This document shows, in pieces, positions 1 to 11,178 of a stretch of DNA of 64,000 bases (within the stretch, counting starts at the first letter, position 1; each line of letters opens with the position of its first letter). Both the position numbers and the translations under genes were made by a program. The stretch is from Phaeosaccion multiseriatum (taxonomy: Eukaryota; Ochrophyta, other classes), in NCBI GenBank assembly GCA_965112735.1, contig OZ218961.1, positions 620,001 through 684,000 on the forward strand. The letters are read 5' to 3'. The notes under the pieces are model-generated. The model did not search any database, was not told where the DNA came from, and worked only from the letters and a program-made list of their open reading frames with translations.

Positions 1-1
1 T

Positions 2-2040
2 GTTTTCAGTTTCTCGGGCAAGCGCAGTCTCGAGGCGCAGCGCATTATCGACGCCATTCAGGTATATGGGTAGGGAGGGAGGGGGGATGGCAGTGAATGT
101 ATTTGGGTGTGGGTTGTCCAACAGCAGGCCTCTCCTCCAAGCCCACGCCCCCCCCGCCCGCCTATGTCTACCTCCCCCTGCCACCCCGGGACTGCAGGGC
201 CGAGAGTGGGGGCTCATGCTTCTGGACGAGGTGCACGTGGTTCCCGCCAAGATGTTTCGTAAGGTACGTGGGGGTACGTACGGAACTACGTAAGGAAAAA
301 AGGGGGGGGGGGGTGACCAAGCTTCGGACAGTCCACTCTGCAAGACCCCATGGACCGGGGATTTCGCATGCCCCTCCCTGCGTCCTGACACCCCCTCCCC
401 TCCCTGTGTCCTGACACCAACTGCTGCGTCTGATTCCGCTGCTCTGGTGTTATTCCCTCCCTCCCTCCCCCTCCTCCCCCTCCCTCCGTCCCTCCGTCCC
501 TCCCTCCCTCCCTACCTCTCTCCAGGTGCTGGGTGTGGTGAACGCTCACTGCAAACTCGGCCTCACCGCCACTCTGGTGCGTGAAGACGATCTCATCTCG
601 GATTTGAACTTCCTCATTGGCCCTAAGCTCTATGAGGCGAATTGGATGGACCTCACCCAAGCAGGTGCGTGCGGTTTGAGTTTGAGTTTGGAGGTGGAGT
701 TTTCTTTCGTTCCTCCCTCCCTCCCTCCCTCCCTCCCTCCCTCCCTCCCTCCCTCCCTCCCCCCCTCTCACCCGCCCTCCTTCCCTCCCTCCCTCCCTCC
801 CTCCCTCCCTCCCTCCCTCCCTCCCTCCCTCCCTCCCCCCCTCCCTCCTCCCCCAGGCTACCTGGCCAATGTGCAGTGTGTAGAGGCGTGGTGCCCAATG
901 ACGGCAGAGTTTTACAGCGAGTACTTGAAGGAGGGCACGACAACGCGTTGGAGAGAGCTGCTGTACGTGATGAATCCCAACAAGTTTCGCACGGCAGAGT
1001 TTCTCATCAACTTTCACAAGCAGCGCCACGACAAGATCATCCTCTTTGCCGACAATGTGTTCGCCCTCAAGGTAAGAAGAAGTTACAGGAACAAGTACCT
1101 AGTAAGAAGAAGTTACAGGAACAAGTACCTAGTAAGAAGAAGTTACAGTAACAAGTACCTAGTAAGAAGAAGAACTTAGGAAGAAGAAGTCACAGGAACA
1201 AGTGCCTAGTAAGAAGAAGTTACAGTAACAAGTAAGTACCTAGTAGGAACAAGTATGTGTTTTGTGGGGTGGGATGAGGAATTGGATTTCTCTTTCTCTC
1301 ACTGCCTACCTGCCTGTCTGCCTGGCTGCCTGCCGCTGTGGCACTGGAATCACAGGTGTACAGCCAACTGCTCAAGATCCCCTATATCTACGGAGAGACG
1401 CCCCACGGCGAGCGAGAGCGCATCCTTAGCATGTTCCGCGTGTCAAAGGCGGGACTCGACTGCATTGGCCTTAGTAAGGTAAGATCCCTCTTAAGATGAA
1501 GATGAGGTCTCAAGAGTACGACCAATATATATATATATAATATATATATATATATATTATATATATATGTATATATATATTTATGTGTGTGTAATATCCT
1601 CCGCCTTTGCCTTCTCTCCGACTCTCCATCTCTCTCTATCTCTCGCTTCCCTTCTCTCCCTCCTTCTTCCACACTTTTGCTCTCTCCACTCCCCTGATAG
1701 CGAAGCGAAGCTTTGTGTTCACCGCCTCCTCGCTGCTGTGCCATCGTGTCTTCTTCTGACAGTTACCTTTCGTGCGGTTCTTGTCTCCTCTCTCCCTGTC
1801 TCTCTGTCTCTCACACACACAAGCTTCTCTCTCCCTCGCTCTTTCTTTCTCACTCACTCCTTCTCTCCTCCCCTATCTCTCGACCTCTCTCCCTCCCTCC
1901 CTCCCTCCCTCCCTCCCTCCCTCCCTCCCTCCCTCCCTCCCTCCCTCCCTCCCTCCACCCTCTCCCTTGTGCCAGGTGGGCGACACTTCCATTGATATTC
2001 CCGAGGCCAACGTCATCGTGCAGGTGAGACGCACACACGT

Positions 2041-2072
<32 letters not shown>

Positions 2073-3813
2073 GCGCGCGCGCATAGCAGGCTAGACTGCA
2101 TCAGCCTACTCCTTATGGACTCACCCAAGCGCCATCCTGCTGCTTGCTCCCTCCCCTTGTCTTGTGCCGCAGGTGTCGAGTCACTTCGGCAGTCGAAGGC
2201 AAGAGGCGCAGCGCCTAGGAAGGATCCTAAGGCCCAAGGTACGCGCCGTTCGGTGTAGCACAGTCATTACTCACACATTCTGTGGTTCCTCCCTCCTCCT
2301 CCTCCTCCTCCTCCTCCTCCTCCTCCTCCTCCTCCTCTTCCTCCTCCTCCTCCTCCTCCTCCTCCTCCTCCTCCTCCTCCTCCTCCTCCTCCCTTCTCCT
2401 CCTCCTCCTCCTCCTCCTCCTCCTCCTCCTCTTCCTCCTCCTCCTCCTCCTCCTCCTCCTCCTCTTCCTCCTCCCTCCTCCTCCTCCTCCTCCTCCTCCT
2501 CCTCCTCCTCTCCCTCCTCCCTTCTCCTCCTCCTCCTCCTCCTTCTTCTTCTTCTTCTTCTTCTTCTTCTTCTTCTTCTTCTTCTTCTTCTTCTTCTTCT
2601 TCTTCTTCTTCTTCTTCTTCTTCTTCTTCTTCTTCTTCTTCTTCCTCTCTATACACCACACATACTCTGTTTTGTCTTGCCTTCTCGTGGGCACAGGAGA
2701 GAGGAAGAGAGGCGTGGATGGGGAGGGAGGGCGGGAGGGAATGAAGGATGGCAGTGGATGGGAAGGGAGGGAGAGAGGGAGGGAGGGCGGTGTACTTGCT
2801 CTGCTCTAGTCATAAGGCCCCACTCAATCGAAAGCGTGAACCAACGAGAAGCCCATCCACACGTCCACCCCCTCCCACCTCTCACCTTCTCACGCCATTT
2901 GACGCCGGTCATGCTCAGTTCCAGCCGTGGCACCCCACCCCACCACCCACTGTCCTGACACCCACCCACCCCCTGTCCTGACACCCCGCACCAGTTGGAC
3001 ACGGACGTGGCTGACGGTTTCAACGCCTTCTTCTACACTCTCGTGAGCACAGACACTGCGGAGATGCACTTCTCGGCAAAGAGGCAGCAGTACTTAGTGG
3101 ACCAGGGATACACGTACAAGGTAAGGTACCAGTGTCAGGACAGAGGGGGTGGGGGGTGTCAGGGAAGTGGGTGGGTGGATGTCAGGAGAGAGAGAGGCCG
3201 TGTCAGGACAGTGAGGCTGAGTGTGAGGACGGTGGGTGAGTCTCAGGACAGTGAGTGGGTGGATGGGTGTGTGGAGTTGGGTCCCTCGTTCACCAACGGC
3301 ACACTCTCTGCTGACCCTGCTGACCCCTTCCCCCCCCCCCTCCCTCCCTCCCTTCCTCCCTCCCTCCCTCCTCCCTTCTTTCCACTCTCCCCTCCTCCCC
3401 CTCTCCCCTTTATTATACTCTCAAAAAAGGTGGTGACTGATTTGGTGGACAATGCCCAGCAAGATGGAGCCCTCATGACAAAGAAGGCGGAGATGCTTCT
3501 CCTCCGCGACATGCTCAACGCGGATTATGCTTCCATGATGGCGGAGGAGGAGAATGCGCTCAAGCGAGCAGAAGCCGACCAAATCGAACAGAACGGACCG
3601 GGAGGAGGAGGGGGCGGAGGGAAGCCGAAGGTCAAGAGGAAGGTCGGCAACATCAACAATCTGTCGGGGGGGGCAGGAACGAGGTATCTGGAGTACAGTA
3701 CCGGGGGGGGAGGGAAGGGGGGTGGAAAGGGGTCCTCCTCCTCTAGCAGCAACAAGCCGCAGCATGCGTTGTTTAAGAAGCGGTTCCTTAAAGTGCAGAG
3801 TAAGCCCTCCTGA
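2..3813 (+). CDS. XPB: XPB/ERCC3 DNA repair helicase of TFIIH, 3' part
   Basis: C-terminal 408 residues of the XPB (Ssl2/Rad25) 3'-5' DNA helicase/translocase, the TFIIH subunit that opens promoters and acts in nucleotide excision repair in the nucleus. Nine exons join in frame: 2-61, 198-263, 526-664, 857-1071, 1356-1478, 1976-2023, 2173-2238, 2995-3120 and 3430-3813; all introns are GT-AG. Visible motifs are the DEVH box (exon 2), GLTATL (exon 3), the helicase C domain, and motif [14 protein letters not shown] (exon 7). The order of blocks matches human XPB closely. The tail (exon 9) has a lineage-specific Gly-rich and Ser-rich stretch before the conserved end ..HALFKKRF. The 5' half lies outside the window. 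Introns are filled with CCCT and CCT/CTT repeats. Confidence 0.95.
1072..1161 (+). repeat. 30-bp tandem repeat that begins at an XPB 5' splice site
   Basis: Three head-to-tail 30-bp units start exactly at the intron donor after exon 4. Each unit begins GTAAGAAGAAGTTACAG, so each repeats a donor-like GTAAG and an acceptor-like TTACAG. Degenerate copies continue to about 1255. Confidence 0.9.
2293..2645 (+). repeat. (CCT)n/(CTT)n microsatellite in XPB intron 7
   Basis: About 350 bp of CCT changing to CTT on the coding strand, within the intron between exons 7 and 8. It opens long Leu/Ser/Pro or Glu/Lys frames that are not genes. Confidence 0.95.
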
Positions 3814-4238
3814 GGAGTTACGTATGTACCTTACGTACGGGTTGCACTAGGCCCTCCTGAGTTGGTCCTGACACCTCACTGGAGCACATACGTAGGTACA
3901 TACGTAAGAGTCAGACCTGAACCAGACGCCTCGTACTGGGAGCAGCACGTACGTATGTTCCTTACGTAAGTAGATACCTACGTATTTGCCGGACCTACCC
4001 AAACCCTCTACTCTGCGGGCAGAGGTTGTGAACTGTTGAGGAGGGAGGACGGCGAGAAGAGCAGCAGTAAGCTAAGGAACAGGAGCGTAAGCGGCAGGAG
4101 CAGTAGGTGCTGATACAGCAGCCGCAGGAGAGGGAGGGAACAATCGAGCAACGCCACCCGCGCCGCCGCTGCTCTTTTCGGGTGCCGGAGCGACGAAGCT
4201 GAGCCTCTCTCGCTCTCGCTCTCTCTCTCTTTCTTTCT

Positions 4239-4278
<40 letters not shown>

Positions 4279-5249
4279 TCGCTCTTTCTCGCTCTCTCTC
4301 TTCGCTCTCTCTCTTTCTTCTCTCGCTCTCTCTCTCTTTCTTTCTTCTCTCGCTCTCTCTCTTCGCTCTCTCGCTCTCTCTCTCTCTCACTCTCTCGCTC
4401 TTTCTCGCTCTCTCTCTTCGCCTCTCTCTCGCTCTCTCTCTCTGTGTGTGTGTACACACTGTATCGAGTGCAATGCGAAACAGCCAAAGCAAGCATGCCA
4501 AGCAAACATTGGCCGTGTGTTGTGTGTCCAGTAACGAACCAAAATACTGGCATCTCCCCTCCAATTTTGATTTAATTAACAACTAAATCGAATTATTATA
4601 TTAATTTTAAAGTATATCATCAGAGCCTCTAAAGGTCTCTCTCTATCTCTCTCGTAAGTATAAGTCAGTGCGGGGCTACTCAGGGTGTCGGCCTTGCACC
4701 ATCGACTGCCATCCTTTTCTCGCGCCCCCAGCCCCCCACCTCCCCTCTCCTTCCCCTCGTTGCTTGTGCGTTGGTTTGCTTCGCTTCGCTCTAATTCTAA
4801 AACGGCAAAAACAAAGCATATGCCTAACCGCCAAAGCATAATCGATTCTGAACCCCTCCACCCACCCGACGGTCACGACAGGGCGTAAAAACAAGTTGAT
4901 GCCATGGCATACCCCGTCCTTCCTGTTCGCGCTCCCTTCCCACTGCTGCTTTCCCTCCCTCCCTCCCTCCCTCCCTCTCTCTACCCAACCCGTCCCCCTC
5001 CTTGCCCACCTTCACTCGGTTGTGTACGTGGACATGGAGGGAAGCGGAAATGACCCATATGACCCATACGTAATCTTACGTACCCCTCCCCCCCCCCGTG
5101 TTGCGCCTCTATACAGTAACGGCAATCAGGACAAGAGGTGACTTGCTTGGTAAACCCTCTTGCCATGTATAATATGCCTCTAAATGACCACTGCCCCCCC
5201 AGAGCTCTCGCCCTCGCTCGCGTACCTGAGCCTGAGCCTTACATAAGCG
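3814..5249. other. Intergenic region downstream of XPB and the kinase gene
   Basis: Convergent 3' flanks of XPB (+) and the kinase (-). It holds a cluster of TACGTA palindromes (3822-3985), a CT microsatellite (about 4200-4440), an AT-rich stretch (about 4565-4620), and two further TACGTA-type sites near 5068-5082. No convincing gene is seen. Confidence 0.7.
3822..3985. promoter_or_regulatory. Cluster of seven TACGTA palindromes
   Basis: Seven TACGTA hexamers in about 160 bp immediately after the XPB stop codon, each in slightly different flanking sequence, so this is not a simple tandem repeat. Its role (3' processing, protein binding, or repeat decay) is unknown. Confidence 0.5.
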
Positions 5250-7547
5250 TTACATAAGCGTACACGTGCACCCAGGAGCAGCAGCACGAGCCTCCGCAGC
5301 AACCATTGGTGGTCCGTCCTCAGGAACTGGTGCCAACTCTCGGTCATGGGCGGCGCTGCTGCTGTGGTTGTCACGCCGTCGAGCGCCACTGAGCGAAGAG
5401 TCCTTCCTATCGTCCTCCGGCACACTCACATTGGAAAGCTGCCTCGCTCTCTTGGTCTCGGAAGGCGAGTGACTAAATGCCCTCCCCTTGAGCCCCATCT
5501 CAGCGGGGCCCTGAAACGCTCGAAACACCCGCTCGAAGGAAGGGCGCTCCTTCGGGTCCCCACTCGCGCAGTCCACAAGTATGCTCCGTACACTCTCAAT
5601 GCCCCTCCAGCAAGGCGCGATGCCTCCGGAGGCATCTGTCATCAACCGAGCGTTACACGGATGGTCGAGAGGGCTGGTTTTGGTCTCCGCGGCCTGCACC
5701 ACATCGTGAAAGCCTGCTCCCTTCCAAACCTCTCGGCCGGAGAAGAGCGACATCATCACCAAGCCAAAGGAGTACGTGTCTACGGTAACGCCATAAGGCT
5801 CGTTAAGCAACACTTCCGGCGCCATGTACCGCGCGGTTCCCGTGGCGCCCGTCATTCTGTAAGCAGTGCCCTTTTCACTAGGCAGGTGCTTGGCCAAGCC
5901 AAAGTCTCCAATCTTGGCGTTGAGGTACGCGTCGACAAAGACATTGGAGGGTTTGAGGTCTCGGTGTATGATGGGCGGGGTGGCGCCGTGCAAGAAGCAA
6001 ATACCCTGTGCGATTTGCTCCGCGAGGGAGGCCTTGTCAATGCGACTCAAGCGCCTACAAGCCCGAGAAGCAGCACCATGAACACCCCCCACAGCGGCAG
6101 CAGGAGCAGCCGCACCACCTACCCCAGTAGCGAGAGCAGCAGCAGCAGTAGTAGTGACTCCTCCTTCGTCTTCGCTGTTCTCATCCATCAAGTCCTGTAA
6201 GGTACCTCCGCTCATCAACTCCATAATACACATGAGTCCGAGGTTAGGACAGTAAGACGCCCCCAGGAAGAGCACGATGCGGGGGTGGCGTAAGCTCGCC
6301 AAGAGCTCAATCTCCTTGGCGAGGTCGGACAAGGCTTCCTCGAGAGAGGCGTCTTGGTCTTCGCTCTCTTGCTGGGAGGAAGAGCTGTCACCATCGCCAC
6401 CACCACCACCTCCACCACCAACGCCGCGATCACCGCCGCCGCCGCCGTCGCCGCCAATGAAAGCCTTTCCAGACAAGCGTGAGAGCGTCTTGACGGCAAC
6501 TGGCAGCTGTCTCCACGTGCTCATGTACACACTGCCCATGCCCCCCTGGGCAAAGGGTTCGTTGGGCATGCCCGGCAAAATCTCTCCTGGGCTGAGGAGC
6601 CACCCCCCCTCCCTGCCCGAGTCTAGGAGCTGCTGCAGGCAGAGCTGCCCTCGGGTGAAGTCCCCCACGAGGCCTAACTGCAAGTCTTCGTCGACCACAG
6701 AGCTGATGGCTCGACAAAGCTCCTCTTCCACGTAGAGCATACGATTCATGCGCGAAGTGCACGCACGGAACCAGTCCAGCGCTCCCATGCCCAGACCGGC
6801 CGCGGAGCCCCCCTGAGCCACTATTGTTTTGACTCTGTGGCACTCTTCCGACTGCGATATGAAAGAATCGCATTGGGGCCGGAGTTGGCCAGAGATGAAG
6901 CCCGTGAAGGCCCGGGCCAGCCCATCCTGTCTGCTTATGAGGGACTTTACCTTGGCCACCACTTTGGGGTCGGTCTCCACTCTGCCTGCTGCCAGCGCGC
7001 CCCCTATCAGCGCCCTCTCCTGGCCGATGCTCTCCTTCAGGCGGAGGAAGCACACGTATCCATCAAACGGTTGCTGCTGCTTCTCATGCTTCTCCTCCTT
7101 CTCCGACTGCAGCTGTGACTGCTGCTGCTGCTGCTGCTGCTGGTGGTGCTCCTCCTTCTGCTTCTGCTGCCCCTTGAGCGCCCCCACGATGCTGCCTACC
7201 TTAGCTAAACAGACATTGAGCAGGCTTGTGTAGAAGTCACACGCCTCGTAGTAGCTCGCCTTGCCCCCGTCCATTATCTCCCTCTGCGCCTTGATCTTCT
7301 CCAGCGGTATAACGGCCTGCAGGAAGGCGCCGCTCCTGCCCGCCCATCTCGTCTCCGTGTACGCCCGCTGCGTGTCGAGCAGCTCCACACCAGTGCCCTG
7401 CCCGCTCCCCACATGGATCGAGGTGAGGCCCCTCTCCTTTTGGAGCTCGTGTATCGCGCCGCCCAGGCACATGAGCTGCGAGGCAGGCTCCCCATCCTTG
7501 ATGCTCCGGTCTTCCCTCATCCCCCCTTTATGCTCCCCATTCCTCAT
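5250..7547 (-). CDS. NIT-domain TKL-type protein kinase
   Basis: Single-exon frame of 765 residues. Residues ~20-310 resemble the NIT (nitrate/nitrite-sensing) helical domain: an H-E-L-Q-K-E-R-G helix followed by a D-T-Q-R-A-Y-T-E-T-R helix. Residues ~330-690 form a kinase domain of tyrosine-kinase-like Ser/Thr type: Gly-rich loop GGMGSVY, VAVK lysine ~353, HRDLKPSN ~525, DFG ~545, APE ~575. It is interrupted by Gly/Asp- and Ala-rich low-complexity inserts. No membrane segment is seen, so a cytosolic sensor kinase is likely. The C-terminus is GCTCTLM, compatible with a CaaX prenylation box (CTLM) and a neighbouring cysteine. An in-frame stop lies just upstream of the chosen ATG. The ankyrin gene ANK-1 starts head-to-head about 135 bp away. 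Kinase assignment is firm; the NIT call rests on pattern only. Confidence 0.85.
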   Translation of the reverse strand: MRNGEHKGGMREDRSIKDGEPASQLMCLGGAIHELQKERGLTSIHVGSGQGTGVELLDTQRAYTETRWAGRSGAFLQAVIPLEKIKAQREIMDGGKASYYEACDFYTSLLNVCLAKVGSIVGALKGQQKQKEEHHQQQQQQQQSQLQSEKEEKHEKQQQPFDGYVCFLRLKESIGQERALIGGALAAGRVETDPKVVAKVKSLISRQDGLARAFTGFISGQLRPQCDSFISQSEECHRVKTIVAQGGSAAGLGMGALDWFRACTSRMNRMLYVEEELCRAISSVVDEDLQLGLVGDFTRGQLCLQQLLDSGREGGWLLSPGEILPGMPNEPFAQGGMGSVYMSTWRQLPVAVKTLSRLSGKAFIGGDGGGGGDRGVGGGGGGGGDGDSSSSQQESEDQDASLEEALSDLAKEIELLASLRHPRIVLFLGASYCPNLGLMCIMELMSGGTLQDLMDENSEDEGGVTTTAAAALATGVGGAAAPAAAVGGVHGAASRACRRLSRIDKASLAEQIAQGICFLHGATPPIIHRDLKPSNVFVDAYLNAKIGDFGLAKHLPSEKGTAYRMTGATGTARYMAPEVLLNEPYGVTVDTYSFGLVMMSLFSGREVWKGAGFHDVVQAAETKTSPLDHPCNARLMTDASGGIAPCWRGIESVRSILVDCASGDPKERPSFERVFRAFQGPAEMGLKGRAFSHSPSETKRARQLSNVSVPEDDRKDSSLSGARRRDNHSSSAAHDRELAPVPEDGPPMVAAEARAAAPGCTCTLM

Positions 7548-7682
7548 AAACGCCGGCCTTCCCTCTCATCGATGAAGGGAAAGATCACGAATGCGCGTCA
7601 AGTGCGCGTGGAAGGCCTCCTCATCCAGCTAGAGAGTCACAGATGGTTCTGCTGCTGCTGCTCCTACCGCGGAACCTACCCG

Positions 7683-8684
7683 ATGGTATCGACTGGCGGT
7701 GTTGCCAGTGCTGCTGCTACTGCTTCAGAGGAAGGAGTGGATGGGCTGCTCTTTGAAGCTTGCCATGAGGTCTTGGCAAAGCTCGAGCTGTTCCGCATTG
7801 TCTTGGGATACACTGGCAAGGGGCACTTCTGCTTCGTGGCAAGTGCGAGTAAGCAATGGAAGGCCAGATACATGGCTCTGTATCCAGCAGTAGAGACAGC
7901 CTATTCATCTGTGGTCAGCTCTGTGGAGTGCTTGAACTGGGCGACAAGTCAGCAGCGCCTCGAGCTAAGCGCCAAGCTCTTCAAGGCGGCTGCCCGGCAT
8001 GGAGATGTCGAGGTATGCAAGGCCCTCCATAGCAAGGACTGTCCTTGGAATGAGCGTGGCATGAACATGTGTCACGCAGCAGCGTTCAACAGGAAGCATG
8101 GTCTGAGCGTACTGAAGTGGCTACGCTCGGAGGACCTTCCTGGCAAGGAGCCGTGCCCATGGTACGATGACGGCAGCGTCATGAGCGGTATGGCCGCAGA
8201 GGAAGGGCAATTGGAGATGCTCAAGTGGCTCATGTCGGACGACGGCAACGCACAAGTTGATTCCGGATCTTGGGCCGACGCATGTGAAGGTGGGCATGTT
8301 CCCGTCGTGGCATGGCTTTTCGAGCATCGTCCCACGAGAGCCTTGCTGGGAGAGAATGAAGACGGCGAGTGGCGCCGTGGGGCTTTCTGTGCGGCCCGAG
8401 GCGGCCGCCTCGAGGTACTGCAGTTCCTCCACGCCAATGCTCGTGACCTCTGCGATTGGAATGCTGAGGTGTGTTTCAACGCAGTCGCACACGGCAAGAG
8501 CCTTGCGGTGCTGAAGTGGCTCCGGTCGGAGGAAGTGCAGTGCGAGTGGGACGAAGAATCGTGCCCGCAGGTCATCAGGGACAGTGTGTTCGAATATGAG
8601 GGATGGGACATCGACGCCAAAGCCTTTGAAGAGATGAAGGAGTGGGTGCACGCCAATGGGCGCCCCTGCGACTGCCAGGACTGA
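7683..8684 (+). CDS. Ankyrin-repeat protein with F-box-like N-terminus (ANK-1)
   Basis: 333 residues from the ATG at 7683; an in-frame ATG at 7572 would add 37 residues. After a short Ala/Ser/Thr leader, residues ~24-60 (FEACHE..L..VLG.TGKGHFCFVA..KQWKA) look like a degenerate F-box. About five ankyrin-type repeats follow, with the pattern GHLEMLKWL / GRLEVLQFL and CPW/CDW between helices. The C-terminal tail is conserved in all six copies (ending E-W-V-H-A-N-G-.-P-C-.-C-Q-D). It probably binds protein partners; the F-box reading is inference. This copy is the most diverged. Its 3' flank (GA microsatellite, then AGAGTGCGACAGTGCTTTG) is homologous to that of ANK-3, so the duplication unit included the 3' UTR. 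Confidence 0.85.
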   Translation: MVSTGGVASAAATASEEGVDGLLFEACHEVLAKLELFRIVLGYTGKGHFCFVASASKQWKARYMALYPAVETAYSSVVSSVECLNWATSQQRLELSAKLFKAAARHGDVEVCKALHSKDCPWNERGMNMCHAAAFNRKHGLSVLKWLRSEDLPGKEPCPWYDDGSVMSGMAAEEGQLEMLKWLMSDDGNAQVDSGSWADACEGGHVPVVAWLFEHRPTRALLGENEDGEWRRGAFCAARGGRLEVLQFLHANARDLCDWNAEVCFNAVAHGKSLAVLKWLRSEEVQCEWDEESCPQVIRDSVFEYEGWDIDAKAFEEMKEWVHANGRPCDCQD

Positions 8685-8750
8685 GAGGAAAATAACCTAC
8701 TGGCCTCTGACGGATAGATAGGTAGGTAGATAGATAGAGTTAGAGAAATG

Positions 8751-8799
<49 letters not shown>

Positions 8800-9094
8800 G
8801 GAGATGGTAAAGAGTGCGACAGTGCTTTGACCTGGCTGCCTTCCAGCGTGCTGGAGGGCATTCCGACTGCGCGTAAGTAAGCACAGGTCAGTGGATAGAT
8901 AGCTGGGTGGACGGACGTGACTCGACTCGCGTGGAGGCGCTGTAGAGAGGGATGGTTTGACATGCGCTCTATGGTGAACACACACATGGTCTCTGTGCAT
9001 ACAGCTGGTGGCATGTTCGTGGGAGGGAAAGGCCTTGTGGTGTCCGGCTGGTGGGCGGTCAGTAGACAGAGGGGTAGTCCGACCGTAATAATGG

Positions 9095-9163
<69 letters not shown>

Positions 9164-9349
9164 GAGATGTGACGAAGAGACGTGCCCCGCCAGGAGTGAT
9201 GGAGAGTGAAGGAAAAAGGGGGAGAGGGGGAGGGCGACAAAAAAAATTCAGTTTCTTGGCCCCGCCCTCACTTCATCTCCTTTTCCTGTTTTGTGGCGCC
9301 TGTGACCAACTCGAGGGGAACGCTTGACGCTCAGGCACGTACAGATAGC
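8685..9349. other. Spacer with GA and GAT/ATG microsatellites
   Basis: 3' flank of ANK-1 and 5' flank of the 2OG oxygenase. It holds a GA tract (~8753-8797), sequence shared with the ANK-3 3' flank (~8800-8930), and a (GAT)n tract (~9092-9162). No gene is seen. Confidence 0.7.
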
Positions 9350-10860
9350 ATGGCAGGATCTGTACGTGAGCGAGCCATGTTGCTCTGCTTTGTGGCCTTG
9401 TCGCTCGTTTGTCATCTCTGTGCATTTAGTTTTGGGGGCACTGGGCCTCCTGTTGGCCGTCGTCAAGCGGCGTCGACGTTCCTAGCAGCCGCCCGAGGAG
9501 GGGGGGGCTTTGGAAAGGCAACGTCTTCGGGTGCGAGTAAGAAGTCGGGCAGCAAGAAGAAAACGAAAGCTCCCTCTGCGCCCTTGTACACTCTGGACGA
9601 TGGGCCGAGCATCGAAAAGTACCTCAGCCCCCGTCTGTTTGAAGACCCAGCTATTCTCAAAGGCGTGGGCGATAAGCTGCGGGCTGGTGAGATTGTGGTA
9701 CTTCGCGACGCCTTTGTGCCCAAGTTTGCCGAAGCCATGTACGAGGAATTACACTCGACGGATTCGTGGTCGCTGAATGAGGACTACATGCCGGATGGCT
9801 ATCATTTCCGACACTTTAACGTTTACGACAAGAAGGACTTCTCGCCCCTCTTCTTGTCCGCCAATGAGGTCTTTGACTCGGACGAGACCAAGGCATTTCT
9901 GACAAAGCTGACGGGCCGCGACTGCTCTGGTGCCTCGGTTGGCGCACCAAGCTACTATGGCGCAGGAGACCATTCCTTACCGCACACCGATCACATTGGG
10001 CAGCGGTCGGTGGCTTATATTTGGCATTTGAGCAAGAATTGGAAGCCGGAATGGGGTGGCGGGCTCTACTGGGCTCAAGAACCGCTCGCCAATGCCTACC
10101 TGCACGCGAGCTTCAACACGCTGGTGCTGTTTTCCGTCACGCCGCAATCGGTACGTAGTAGGAGGAAGGGGGAGGAGGTGGTGGTGGAGGAGGAGGCGGA
10201 GGAGGAGGAGGAGGAGGAGGAGGAGGAGGAGGAGGAGGAGGCGGAGGAGGAGGAGGAGGAGGAGCAGGAGGAGGAGGAGGGGCAGGAGGAAGGGAGAGGA
10301 GGAGGTGGTGGAGGAGGAGGAGGAGGAGGAGGAGGAGGAGGAGCGGGAGGGAGGAGGTTCCGTTCCCGAATGCTTTTGCTTACGTATACACACAGGCACA
10401 GTGTCATGTAGTTCCATACCTCAGTCACTCCCCCCTCACTCGGGACTGACCACACCACTTGGCACACCCGTATCCCTCGCATCTACCTACACCTGTCGCG
10501 CCATCGTTTGGGTCCATTGCCTCCGATTCCGCCATCAATCAAACACAAACCCATCAACGCCAACAGGCACACTTTGTCACCACGGTGAGCCCTCGTGCTA
10601 AGGAGAAGCGCTTGGCCTACAACGGCTGGTGGCACTCCTCCTGGGTGCCCACCGCGAGCGACCCGCTCGAGGACATGCTGGCCACCCCAGAGCAGCGGCT
10701 AACGCTGACACACGCACAGATTATGGCCATCCAAGACTTGCTGGACGACCCTTGGGCGCCCCGTATTCAGCCGCCCGAGCGGCAGGAGAAGATTGCCGAG
10801 CTTCGGACGAAGATTATGGAGGAGCTGTATCCTGCGATGAGATCGCCACCTGTCGTGTAA
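9350..10860 (+). CDS. 2OG-Fe(II) oxygenase (prolyl 4-hydroxylase-like), signal-peptide bearing
   Basis: Two exons, 9350-10150 and 10567-10860, give 364 residues. The N-terminus is a hydrophobic signal segment ending HLCA|FSFGG, followed by a Ser/Ala/Lys-rich stretch. This fits the bipartite A|F-type plastid presequence of algae with complex plastids; plain secretion is the alternative. The catalytic double-stranded beta-helix shows H-T-D (~212), then WGGGLYW and FNTLVLFSV. The distal iron ligand His (AHFVTTV) is the second codon of exon 2, with Arg/Lys following for 2-oxoglutarate (SPRAKEKRLAYNGWW). The substrate cannot be told. The intron begins with a long (GGA)n purine tract. Confidence 0.85.
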
Positions 10861-11118
10861 CGGTTTATTGGATGGATGGATGGATGTATGGATGGTACTT
10901 CACGGCCTCGAGATGAGGTCAAGTGGACAGGAATAGAGGTCCGACCCCATGGTGTGGTGATTCATGATTGTGGATGGTGCTGGATGGGTGGGTGGGGCAG
11001 TGTATATATTATTCTTTTCGTTTATATCTATATATATATATATATTATATATATATATATATTTGGGCAGCTGAAATGTTCTCTCAATCCCGATGCCCCA
11101 GCCCCGCGAGAAGCTTAC

Positions 11119-11178
<60 letters not shown>

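Noticed and set aside
2227-2809. Long ORFs on both strands encoding poly-Glu/Lys/Ser/Leu
   Set aside because: They exist only because the (CCT)n/(CTT)n intron repeat contains no stops; XPB exons flank them.
7413-7682. Start of ANK-1 at 7413, overlapping the kinase gene
   Set aside because: The extension is antisense to the kinase N-terminus and unlike any other family member.
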